In this document: piece after piece, positions 1-5,438 of the stretch
Numbering within the stretch: the first letter of the stretch is position 1
How the letters are laid out: every line of letters begins with the position of its first letter
NCBI GenBank assembly: GCA_028686565.1
Contig: JAQUBU010000165.1
Span: 1 to 5,438 of the forward strand
DNA length: 5,438 nucleotides
Origin: Syntrophomonadaceae bacterium
GTDB taxonomy: Bacteria; Bacillota; Syntrophomonadia; Syntrophomonadales; Syntrophomonadaceae
Direction of reading: 5' to 3'
The notes under the pieces: generated by a model
Database searches by the model: none
The model's input: the letters and a program-made list of their open reading frames with translations, nothing else
What the model was told of the DNA's origin: nothing
Program-made: the position numbers and the translations under genes

Positions 1-1169
1 GAGTGATAGATTTAATTAAAATATTTACTGATTGGGAACGCTTTGTTGATATGGATGTTATATATGAAGACTTCCATAATACCTTGCAAGCTGAGCTCGA
101 TTATATTCAGGAAGGGCGCAATGCAGAACAAATAGCCCAAAACAATAAAGATAATGATCTGCTGCTTCCTAATATATTTTGGGAATTTACTCGAAAAAGA
201 GTTTTGACCATGGAATATATGGAAGGAATGAAGATTAATGATTATCAGGCATTAAGAGAAGCGGGAACTGATTTCGAAAGTATAGCCAGAAAACTTTTGC
301 AGACTTATGTAAGACAGGTTCTGGTAGATGGTTTTTTCCACGCTGATCCGCATCCGGGCAATCTTTTTGTTACAAAACAGGGACAGTTGGTAATGGTGGA
401 TTTTGGCATGGTTGGTTCGATCCCGCCTGAGCTTCGCAAACAACTGGTTGAAATGGTTTTTGCCATGGTAAGACGTGATTATCAGGAGGTGGTTGCCTAT
501 CTAAAAGAGGTTGGGTTTTTACGTTATGATGCGAATAGTGAAGTAGTCACCAGGGCGGTAGCATTATTTATTGATCAGGCATTAGGGAGGGAAGACACGC
601 CATCCAGTCTCGATATAAGTGCTTTTCTTGATGATCTGGAAGTGCTGCTCTATGAACAACCTTTTCAAATCCCGGCTAATTTTACTTTTTTGGGAAGGGC
701 TCTGGGAACTCTCTATGGACTTTGCATTTCATTGGACCCCAGGATTAATTTTCTTGAAGTTGCCAAACCATATCTTGATGAGATTGGTCCCGATAAGAAA
801 GGGATATGGGATATTATTAAAGATAAAACCACACTATTGGGTACATCGTTTCTTGAACTGCCGCCTCTGATGGTGAGAGTTTTATCCCGGGCTGAACGCG
901 GTGAACTGAAGGTTAAGATACCGATAAAATCCTTAAATCAGGCTATTAATGAAAATACGCGGGCAATTAGAATCCAAGCATGGGCTATTTGTCTGGGGTG
1001 TTCTCTTTTGAGCACAGCTTATTTGTATTCCAAGCAATTATGGGATGCCAGCAGATATTGTCTGATATTAACAGTGGTCTTTTTCTTATTTATGATTTTA
1101 GGCGGGCGGAAAACCCGGAAAAGGCGGGCGCCACATCCGCCTGTGCTGGTTAATAGAACAAAGAAGTAA
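1..1169 (+). CDS. AarF/UbiB (ABC1) family atypical kinase-like protein, 5'-truncated
   Basis: This is the C-terminal part of an ABC1/AarF/UbiB-family protein. The family has a protein-kinase-like fold and is linked to isoprenoid-quinone or other lipid metabolism at the membrane. The frame is open from the first bases. The GTG at base 3 is probably not the true start, because family members are usually about 500-560 residues, only 388 are visible, and the N-terminal KxGQ region is missing. Numbering from base 3, the family motif EGRNAE lies at residues 37-42, the catalytic-type HADPHPGN at 113-120 and the metal-binding DFG at 133-135. Two hydrophobic segments near the C-terminus (about 325-343 and 351-367) fit the family's usual membrane hairpin and are followed by a basic tail (RKTRKRR). 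The frame ends at TAA 1167-1169. A 201-bp spacer separates it from the chemosensory genes, so a shared function is unlikely. The family call is firm; the substrate and the specific gene name are not known. Confidence 0.93.
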   Translation, partial: VIDLIKIFTDWERFVDMDVIYEDFHNTLQAELDYIQEGRNAEQIAQNNKDNDLLLPNIFWEFTRKRVLTMEYMEGMKINDYQALREAGTDFESIARKLLQTYVRQVLVDGFFHADPHPGNLFVTKQGQLVMVDFGMVGSIPPELRKQLVEMVFAMVRRDYQEVVAYLKEVGFLRYDANSEVVTRAVALFIDQALGREDTPSSLDISAFLDDLEVLLYEQPFQIPANFTFLGRALGTLYGLCISLDPRINFLEVAKPYLDEIGPDKKGIWDIIKDKTTLLGTSFLELPPLMVRVLSRAERGELKVKIPIKSLNQAINENTRAIRIQAWAICLGCSLLSTAYLYSKQLWDASRYCLILTVVFFLFMILGGRKTRKRRAPHPPVLVNRTKK

Positions 1170-1370
1170 AGATTATAAGAAATTTAGTACAATATGAAGA
1201 AATGTATGATAAAATGTAATTTACAATGGTAAATATAGGACTTATATCTAGTATAATTCCAATAGTTCGAAATAATTGATATAAGCTTAAAAAATGAGGG
1301 TTAACATATAGTAATTGCAGTTTATAGTTAATATTTTGTTACTGGATAATGTGAGCAATGGGGGTATAAA
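1170..1370 (+). promoter_or_regulatory. AT-rich spacer and likely promoter region of the chemosensory operon
   Basis: This spacer lies between the AarF-family gene and the first chemosensory gene and is the only gap in the window large enough for the operon's promoter. A perfect TATAAT is at 1252-1257, but no good -35 sits 16-18 bp upstream. An extended -10 of the form TGnTAAAAT is at 1207-1215. GATAAT at 1345-1350 lies close to the start codon. Aligned at 1342-1349, CTGGATAA with TATA 15 bp upstream (1323-1326) is a partial match to the sigma-28/SigD consensus TAAA-N15-GCCGATAA (3 of 4 and 5 of 8 bases). None of these is decisive. GGGGG at 1360-1364 is the ribosome binding site for the HEAT gene. 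I see no GC-rich hairpin with a T-run that would end the upstream transcript. Confidence 0.35.
1241..1285. repeat. 8-bp inverted repeat with 29-bp loop
   Basis: CTTATATC at 1241-1248 is the exact reverse complement of GATATAAG at 1278-1285. The loop contains the consensus-like TATAAT (1252-1257) and the palindrome TTCGAA (1266-1271). A second small inverted repeat, ATTTAC-AATG-GTAAAT, lies just upstream at 1219-1234. The arms are AT-rich, so a stable RNA hairpin or terminator is unlikely. A regulator binding site or chance in AT-rich DNA are both possible. Confidence 0.3.
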
Positions 1371-2438
1371 ATGTCGAATAATGACGAGCTGATTAGTGCC
1401 TTGAAATCTGAAGATGAAAGAGATCGTGCATTTGCAGTTGAAGACATTGTTTACGATAAGGTCCCAGAAGCGATTGACTTATTGGTTAAACAATTGGAGC
1501 TTGAGAAGTCACAATTTGTCCGCGAGGTTATAATCAGAAATTTGAAAACTCTGCCTGGAAATGAATTGGTTGAAAAAATTATCCCGCTATTACGCAGTGA
1601 TGATGCTTATATCCGTAATGCAATTATAGATATTATTTCTGAACAGGATAAAGAAGCCATATCTTTGCTGCGTCCTCTGTTAAAAGACTCTAATAAAGAT
1701 ATCAGGAAGTTTACACTTGATATCTTATTCCTGCTTAATAGCCCTTTTTCAAAAAATCTAATAGCAGAAGCACTTGGTGATAGTGACATAAACATGGTAA
1801 TAACGGCTGTGGAATATCTGGGCCGTATTGAAGCATCGGGAGTTGCTCCGCAGATAAATGATTTGTTTGCCAAGTCTAAAAATATTCTTTTGCGTTGTAC
1901 TTGCCTGGAGACTATGGCTCTGATAGGTGATGATGAATCACTAATAATTGTATCAGAATTGTATGCTGATCCCGATGGTATTGCAGACTTGGAAATGTAT
2001 TCATATTTAAAGTTCCTGGCTAAAAGAGGCAATGCACAGCATTTGCCATGGGTTCTCTCGTTAATCAAAAGCAAAGGAAGGCTTATGGCCAAAGAACTGA
2101 TTAATACTATTGAAGGGATCATGGAACGTACTAAACAGGATAATCTGCCTGCAGAAATGGTTCCGGCATTGTCTGAATATATTGCAAGTAATATAAATGC
2201 AATTAATAAATATGAGCTTTTACTTTTCCTGGGGCAGTTCAGGAATCCGGAGATACTGCAGGTATTGTTGGATTACAGCAGTTCTCCTGAAAAACTAATA
2301 TGTCTGGGTGCGGTAGAGGCTGTCGGTTTGTATGGTGCCAAAGAAGCCCTGCAAACTTTAAAAAATTTAATCAAACAAATTGAAGATGACGAAATATTGG
2401 AAGCTATTGATAAATCAATAAATCAGTTAAGTAGATGA
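1371..2438 (+). CDS. HEAT-repeat protein, first gene of the chemosensory operon
   Basis: This encodes a 355-residue, all-helical protein with no signal peptide or membrane segment, so it is probably cytoplasmic. It is built from degenerate HEAT / PBS-lyase-type repeats of about 30-35 residues. Clear units are near residues 48-77 (ending ..IIPLLRSDD), 79-107 (IRNAIIDII.. then LLRPLLKDSN), 110-138 (IRKFTLDIL.. then ALGDSD), 141-170 (MVITAVEYLGRI..) and 172-200 (ILLRCTCLETMALIGDDES). Further units fall near 280-305 and 308-350 (CLGAVEAVGLYGAKEALQTLKNLI). HEAT repeats form superhelical protein-binding surfaces, and no catalytic motif is visible. The ATG at 1371 is preceded by GGGGG six bases upstream. 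The TGA at 2436-2438 runs into the cheR ribosome binding site, so the two genes are probably translationally coupled. Its place at the head of cheR-cheY-cheA suggests a scaffold or adaptor for the signalling complex. That role is inferred; the HEAT fold itself is well supported. Confidence 0.88.
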   Translation: MSNNDELISALKSEDERDRAFAVEDIVYDKVPEAIDLLVKQLELEKSQFVREVIIRNLKTLPGNELVEKIIPLLRSDDAYIRNAIIDIISEQDKEAISLLRPLLKDSNKDIRKFTLDILFLLNSPFSKNLIAEALGDSDINMVITAVEYLGRIEASGVAPQINDLFAKSKNILLRCTCLETMALIGDDESLIIVSELYADPDGIADLEMYSYLKFLAKRGNAQHLPWVLSLIKSKGRLMAKELINTIEGIMERTKQDNLPAEMVPALSEYIASNINAINKYELLLFLGQFRNPEILQVLLDYSSSPEKLICLGAVEAVGLYGAKEALQTLKNLIKQIEDDEILEAIDKSINQLSR

Positions 2439-2452
2439 GGTGAGGGTAATTG
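2438..2452 (+). promoter_or_regulatory. Ribosome binding site that fixes the TTG start of cheR
   Basis: AGGTGAGG (2438-2445) lies at optimal distance before TTG 2450-2452, and its first base is the last base of the HEAT gene's TGA. The next in-frame Met is codon 21, which would cut into the conserved N-terminal helices of CheR, so the TTG start is preferred. Confidence 0.75.
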
Positions 2453-3280
2453 GAATTATCTACAGAAGATTTTGTGAGTATTAGAAACCTTATTTATGAA
2501 CGTACCGGGATGAATTTTGGAGATAACAAAATCTACTATTTTAAGAAACGGCTGCAGAAGCGCATGGAGGAGAACGCTTTAGGCAAAGTCACAGAATACA
2601 TAAGATTCTTAAAGTTTGGAGATCGTGGTGAACGGGAATTTCAGGAACTTATAAATCTGATAACTGTTAATGAGACCTATTTTTTTAGAGAATTTAACCA
2701 ACTGGAAATATTTGCCGAGGTATGTTTGCCGGAAATACTTGAAAAAAAAGCAGCAAAAGGAGATCGGAATCTGCGGATTTTCTCGGCTGCATGTTCGACA
2801 GGGGAAGAGCCATATACTCTGGCCATAATTGTTAAGGAAATGATCGAAGATTACGGCAATTGGAATGTCCTGATAAAAGGTGTGGACATCGATGAAAATG
2901 TACTTAAAACAGGCAGCCGTGCTGTTTACGATAGCCGATCGGTCAAGGATGTACCGCCTGTTTATTTGGAGCAGTATTTTACCCGGCCATCTCCCGGCAA
3001 ATTTATGGTCAAGCCTGAGATAAAGGACATGGTGGTTCTCGAACACCTTAATCTTATGGAGCGCCGTGCTTTACGCAACGAAAGACATTACGATGTTATT
3101 TTTTGCCGCAACATGTTGATCTACTTTGATGATCAATCACGTAAACAATTAGTGGAAAAATTCTATGCCATGCTAAACCCGGGGGGGTTTATCTTCCTGG
3201 GTCATGCCGAATCCTTAAGTCGAATAAGTACAGCCTTCAAAGTAAGAAGAATGAACGGCTATATGGTTTATCAAGCATAA
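2450..3280 (+). CDS. cheR: Chemotaxis protein methyltransferase CheR
   Basis: This enzyme transfers methyl groups from S-adenosylmethionine to glutamate side chains of chemoreceptors, setting adaptation together with a CheB methylesterase that is not seen in this window. The 276-residue length is normal for CheR. The N-terminal helical domain spans about residues 1-70 and is followed by the family motif NETYFFRE (74-81). The SAM-binding Rossmann domain has ACSTGEEPY (114-122), an acidic strand end at GVDIDEN (144-150), FCRNMLIYF (218-226), the NPGGF turn (243-247) and GHAES (251-255). The segment after QYF (175-177), which forms the beta-subdomain, appears about three residues shorter than my recollection of the enterobacterial protein, as in enzymes that do not tether to a receptor C-terminal pentapeptide. 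Translation starts at TTG 2450, 11 bp after the HEAT gene, and stops at TAA 3278-3280, 16 bp before cheY. No TPR or other fused domain is present. Confidence 0.96.
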   Translation: MELSTEDFVSIRNLIYERTGMNFGDNKIYYFKKRLQKRMEENALGKVTEYIRFLKFGDRGEREFQELINLITVNETYFFREFNQLEIFAEVCLPEILEKKAAKGDRNLRIFSAACSTGEEPYTLAIIVKEMIEDYGNWNVLIKGVDIDENVLKTGSRAVYDSRSVKDVPPVYLEQYFTRPSPGKFMVKPEIKDMVVLEHLNLMERRALRNERHYDVIFCRNMLIYFDDQSRKQLVEKFYAMLNPGGFIFLGHAESLSRISTAFKVRRMNGYMVYQA

Positions 3281-3296
3281 GGAGGTAGACGAAGCA

Positions 3297-3662
3297 ATGA
3301 AAATATTAATCATAGATGATTCGGAAATGATTCGCAATTTCCACTGCTATATCCTTAAAACTGCTGGGTTTGAGGTGATGACTGCTATTGACGGGGCTGA
3401 TGCTCTGGAGAAGATATATAGCGGCGACCAAAGTATTAACTTGATAGTTACCGATATTAATATGCCTAATATGGATGGCTATACCTTCATAGAACGACTG
3501 CGCGAAGATGAGCAATATGAAGATTTGCCGATAATTATAGTCTCCACAGAAGATGAATTAAAAGATATGGAAAGAGGTTATCAGGCGGGAGCAAATATAT
3601 ATATTGTGAAACCTACTGAACCAGATGTTCTGGTTGAAAATATTCGCATGTTATTAAAATGA
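3297..3662 (+). CDS. cheY: Single-domain response regulator, CheY type
   Basis: This encodes a 121-residue stand-alone receiver domain with no output domain, which accepts phosphate from the adjacent CheA-type kinase and acts by protein-protein contact. All key residues are present: the acidic pair Asp7-Asp8, phospho-acceptor Asp53 in TDINMPNMDG, the switch hydroxyl Ser83 (motif VSTED), the aromatic switch Tyr102 and conserved Lys105 followed by Pro106. ATG 3297 follows a strong GGAGGT (3281-3286) ten bases upstream, and the stop is TGA 3660-3662. It is sandwiched between cheR and the kinase gene in the same operon. CheY is the natural name from this context, but single receivers in multi-HPt systems may drive pili or other outputs rather than a flagellar motor. 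An 11-bp tandem duplication covers its stop codon. Receiver identity is certain; the target is unknown. Confidence 0.94.
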   Translation: MKILIIDDSEMIRNFHCYILKTAGFEVMTAIDGADALEKIYSGDQSINLIVTDINMPNMDGYTFIERLREDEQYEDLPIIIVSTEDELKDMERGYQAGANIYIVKPTEPDVLVENIRMLLK

Positions 3663-3680
3663 CATATTAATGACATATTA
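3658..3680. repeat. 11-bp tandem duplication over the cheY stop
   Basis: ATGACATATTA occurs twice with no gap (3659-3669 and 3670-3680), and the 11-base periodicity extends one base to the left. The first copy contains the last base of the final cheY Lys codon and the whole TGA stop; the second lies entirely in the spacer. It looks like a small slippage duplication. Confidence 0.85.
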
Positions 3681-3690
3681 TAGAAGCGAA

Positions 3691-3710
3691 AGGCAGGTCG
3701 GGACGTAATG
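3691..3710 (+). promoter_or_regulatory. Weak ribosome binding site and start of the cheA-type gene
   Basis: AGGCAGG (3691-3697) sits ten bases before ATG 3708, and GGGA (3700-3703) four bases before it. Neither is a canonical site. In-frame stops at TGA 3660 and TAG 3681 exclude a longer start, and the first codons lead directly into the HPt domain, so ATG 3708 is the best start. The poorer site may lower kinase synthesis relative to CheY. Confidence 0.55.
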
Positions 3711-5438
3711 AAATTTTCCTTTGAGCCCGATGATATTGAGATTCTACAGGGAATTGTGGAAGAATCTAGTGAGCACCTGAATGGAATCGAAGAAGGCATA
3801 CTGAGAATGGAAGCCGAGTTTGACAGCAAGGAGCTTGATTCTGTTTTTCGAGCAATGCATTCGGTAAAAGGCGTAGCCAGTTTTGTTGATTTTGTGCCTA
3901 TTAAAGACACGGCTCATTCCCTTGAGTCTTTTCTAACCGATATGAAAAAAGGGGTTTATGTTGCAAACTCAGAAATTACTGATTTGCTCTTGCGCGGTGT
4001 TGATATACTTAATCTTTTGGTGGGACAACTTGCAGTTAGACTTAAGGAACTTGAAGCCAATCCTCCTCGTGAAGAATTTGAATTTGAGATAAATGATTTT
4101 GGCTTCAGTGAATTTGTGGAAGAGGCAGAAAAGGTGAGGGAGAAGGTAATCCGGGAGATCGACAGCAGTTTGCCCGACGATCCGGTAATTAATAATGAAG
4201 CCCCACAACCGGCAGTCAATGTTATGAAAGTCGAGCTTGCCTCGTTTTTAAGCCAGGCATTGGAAGATTTTATTGAGGAATGTAACGAACACCTGGATAC
4301 GATAGAAAAAAACTGTGTGGAAATCGAAAAGAACCCCGACAATCTGGAATTGTTAAATGCCATTTTGCGGGGTTTTCACAGTATCAAAGGCGGAGCCGGG
4401 GTTATTATCAGCATGCAAGACCATGATGAAGCTGGTGATCCCTTTCAAAACATTAAAAACTTAACACATGCTGCGGAGACTCTTTTGCAGGTACATCGTA
4501 ACCAGGAATCACCACTTTTAGCACAAGAAGTTGACCTGATTTTAGCGATTGTTGATAGAACATCAGCTTTATCCAAGGTGCTAACCGGTGAAAGCGAAGA
4601 TCTGCTGAATATTGATGACTTGCTGGTGCGAATTGAGTCCCTGAGTGATGGGGTAAAGGGAAAAGCCGCTGGACCAGGTGTTGCTGTAGTGGTTGATAGC
4701 CTGCCCAAGCAACTAGCTGCTTTTGTTAATATCACCAATCAGGGTCTGGAGTCTATGGATAGTATTATTAACTCTGCCCGCATAAACTTACCGGTAAATC
4801 AAAGAAGGCTGAAACAATATGCCCGAGCTTTGAATAGTATTGCTTCATCATGCCGTTATCTGGATTTGGATGATGTGGTGGATATGGTGACAAATCATTT
4901 GAAATATATGGATACCTTGCGCCCGGAGGATGATTTGGTAGTAAGCGAAGTAATTGAGTCAATGAGGAAGGGGCATGAGGGTATTAAGCATCTGCTGGAA
5001 GAAAAGATTTATCAGATAAAAACAACTCTCAATCAAGTTCCAGCAAAATATGCCGAAAAAAAAGTCGGGGAAATTCTGATAGAGCAGAATAAAATCAGCC
5101 AGTGTGACCTGGACCTGGCCCTGGCCCAGCAAAAAAGAATCGGAGAGATCCTGGTTGATTCCGGAAAAGTTAAACCCAAGGATGTTGAAATGGCACTCAT
5201 GACCCAGGAGGCAGCCAAAGAGAAAAGCAAGGGTGTAAGCCAAGAACCGACCCGCCCCTCAGCTGAGATTAGCGGTCAGTCGATTCGTGTAAGTCAGGAA
5301 AAAATGAACCGGCTGATGAATATGATCGGTGAACTTTTAATATCAAAAAATCGAATATATCATCTCTCCAGTAAAATTAGTATGGATTATGAAATTCCGC
5401 CTCTGGCCAGAGAAGTAAAAGATGTGGCTGCTGAGGTG
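3708..5438 (+). CDS. cheA: CheA-type histidine kinase with multiple HPt domains and an MshEN-like insert, 3'-truncated
   Basis: The frame is open from ATG 3708 to the window edge (577 codons, no stop), so the gene continues outside. CheA kinases dimerise, autophosphorylate on an HPt histidine and pass phosphate to CheY. Domains in order: HPt1 (about 5-115) with FRAMHSVKG and His51; an acidic linker (116-175); HPt2 (about 176-305) with RGFHSIKGG and His224, carrying about 11 extra residues (roughly 235-245) after the phosphorylation helix; an HPt-like bundle (about 331-432) with ARALNSIAS, where Asn376 replaces His and the Lys/Gly are lost; two tandem 24-residue motifs (452-475, 477-500) resembling the MshEN cyclic di-GMP receptor; a linker; and the P3 dimerisation helix from about 526 (IRVSQEKMNRLMNMIGELL). 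No P2 CheY-docking domain is visible. The HATPase (P4) and CheW-like (P5) domains should follow beyond the window. The family call is firm; ligand binding by the insert is inferred. Confidence 0.93.
   Translation, partial: MKFSFEPDDIEILQGIVEESSEHLNGIEEGILRMEAEFDSKELDSVFRAMHSVKGVASFVDFVPIKDTAHSLESFLTDMKKGVYVANSEITDLLLRGVDILNLLVGQLAVRLKELEANPPREEFEFEINDFGFSEFVEEAEKVREKVIREIDSSLPDDPVINNEAPQPAVNVMKVELASFLSQALEDFIEECNEHLDTIEKNCVEIEKNPDNLELLNAILRGFHSIKGGAGVIISMQDHDEAGDPFQNIKNLTHAAETLLQVHRNQESPLLAQEVDLILAIVDRTSALSKVLTGESEDLLNIDDLLVRIESLSDGVKGKAAGPGVAVVVDSLPKQLAAFVNITNQGLESMDSIINSARINLPVNQRRLKQYARALNSIASSCRYLDLDDVVDMVTNHLKYMDTLRPEDDLVVSEVIESMRKGHEGIKHLLEEKIYQIKTTLNQVPAKYAEKKVGEILIEQNKISQCDLDLALAQQKRIGEILVDSGKVKPKDVEMALMTQEAAKEKSKGVSQEPTRPSAEISGQSIRVSQEKMNRLMNMIGELLISKNRIYHLSSKISMDYEIPPLAREVKDVAAEV
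4698..5003 (+). other. Degenerate (pseudo-) HPt domain within the CheA-type kinase
   Basis: Residues 331-432 of the kinase have the length and helical pattern of an HPt bundle. Without gaps, ARALNSIASSCRYLDL (372-387) matches HPt1 FRAMHSVKGVASFVDF (47-62): Arg-Ala, Ser after the site, the aromatic at 59/384 and Asp at 61/386 are all kept. The phosphorylatable His is Asn376 (AAT at 4833-4835), and the Lys-Gly of HSxKG is Ala-Ser. It should therefore be unable to carry phosphate. Confidence 0.7.
5061..5207 (+). other. Tandem MshEN / T2SSE-N-like motif within the CheA-type kinase
   Basis: Two adjacent 24-residue units fit RLGxxLxxxGxxxxxxLxxxLxxQ. Unit I (Lys452-Gln475) has KVGEILIEQNKI..L..AL.Q and unit II (Arg477-Gln500) has RIGEILVDSGKV..V..AL.TQ. 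Unit II is close to consensus. Unit I has Lys for Arg, Val for Leu and Asn for the second Gly. The spacer is one residue (Lys476), against about five in the MshEN family as I recall it. That family includes N-terminal domains of type II secretion and type IV pilus ATPases and binds cyclic di-GMP. Confidence 0.7.

Noticed and set aside
3..5. GTG at base 3 as the true start of the AarF-family gene
   Set aside because: The visible protein lacks the N-terminal third of the family, including the KxGQ region, and the window begins two bases upstream, so this is a truncation.
1194..1232. 12-codon ORF (ATG 1194) in the spacer
   Set aside because: It is very short, has no ribosome binding site and shows no recognisable peptide.
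1241..1300. Inverted repeat as a transcription terminator for the AarF-family gene
   Set aside because: The stem is AT-rich with a 29-base loop, and it is followed by an A-run rather than a T-run on the + strand.
1607..2122. 171-codon minus-strand ORF opposite the HEAT gene
   Set aside because: It lies fully inside a well-supported HEAT-repeat gene, shows no recognisable domain, and is explained as a shadow.
3181..3187. Run of seven G in cheR as a possible phase-variation or frameshift site
   Set aside because: The run encodes part of the conserved NPGGF motif in frame and the rest of CheR is intact. Seven bases is short for a contingency locus.
3956..4363. 135-codon minus-strand ORF opposite the kinase gene, and similar ones at 4445-5243
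   Set aside because: They are antisense to a continuous frame with clear HPt, MshEN-like and P3 motifs, and their serine-rich low-complexity translations are typical of shadows.
1..5438. CRISPR array, tRNA/rRNA genes or mobile elements
   Set aside because: I found no spaced direct repeats, tRNA-like cloverleaf, transposase motifs or terminal inverted repeats. The window is almost fully occupied by the genes described.

Overview
The window looks like chromosomal DNA from a low-to-mid GC Gram-positive anaerobe, probably a member of the Clostridia. The reasons are AT-rich spacers, purine-rich ribosome binding sites (GGGGG, AGGTGAGG, GGAGGT), a TTG start, and the gene families present. This placement is an inference; nothing in the sequence names a genus. 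All supported genes are on the + strand, and the many minus-strand ORFs are shadows.

Bases 1-1169 hold the 3' two-thirds or so of an AarF/UbiB (ABC1) atypical kinase-like gene whose 5' end lies outside the window. A 201-bp AT-rich spacer (1170-1370) follows. It carries small inverted repeats and weak promoter-like elements, and I see no convincing terminator in it. From 1371 to the window end runs a tightly packed chemosensory operon: a HEAT-repeat protein (1371-2438), the chemoreceptor methyltransferase CheR (2450-3280), a single-domain CheY-type receiver (3297-3662) and a CheA-type histidine kinase (3708 to beyond 5438). The spacers are 11, 16 and 45 bp.

The most notable gene is the kinase. 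The window holds its first 577 residues, all N-terminal to the ATPase domain, which is not yet reached. Reading the translation directly, I see two HPt (P1) domains with phosphorylatable histidines (His51, His224). A third HPt-like bundle has Asn376 where the histidine should be. Next comes a tandem 24-residue motif that closely fits the MshEN / type II secretion ATPase N-terminal consensus, a family known to bind cyclic di-GMP. The CheA dimerisation helices (P3) start after that. There is no P2 domain. This suggests a chemosensory kinase with an embedded second-messenger input, possibly linking cyclic di-GMP to the phosphorelay.

Working model: CheR methylates receptors encoded elsewhere or downstream, CheA autophosphorylates on one or both HPt histidines and passes phosphate to CheY, and the HEAT-repeat protein acts as a scaffold or adaptor. 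Multi-HPt CheA proteins are more typical of type IV pilus or alternative-function systems than of simple flagellar chemotaxis, but the output here cannot be decided from the window.
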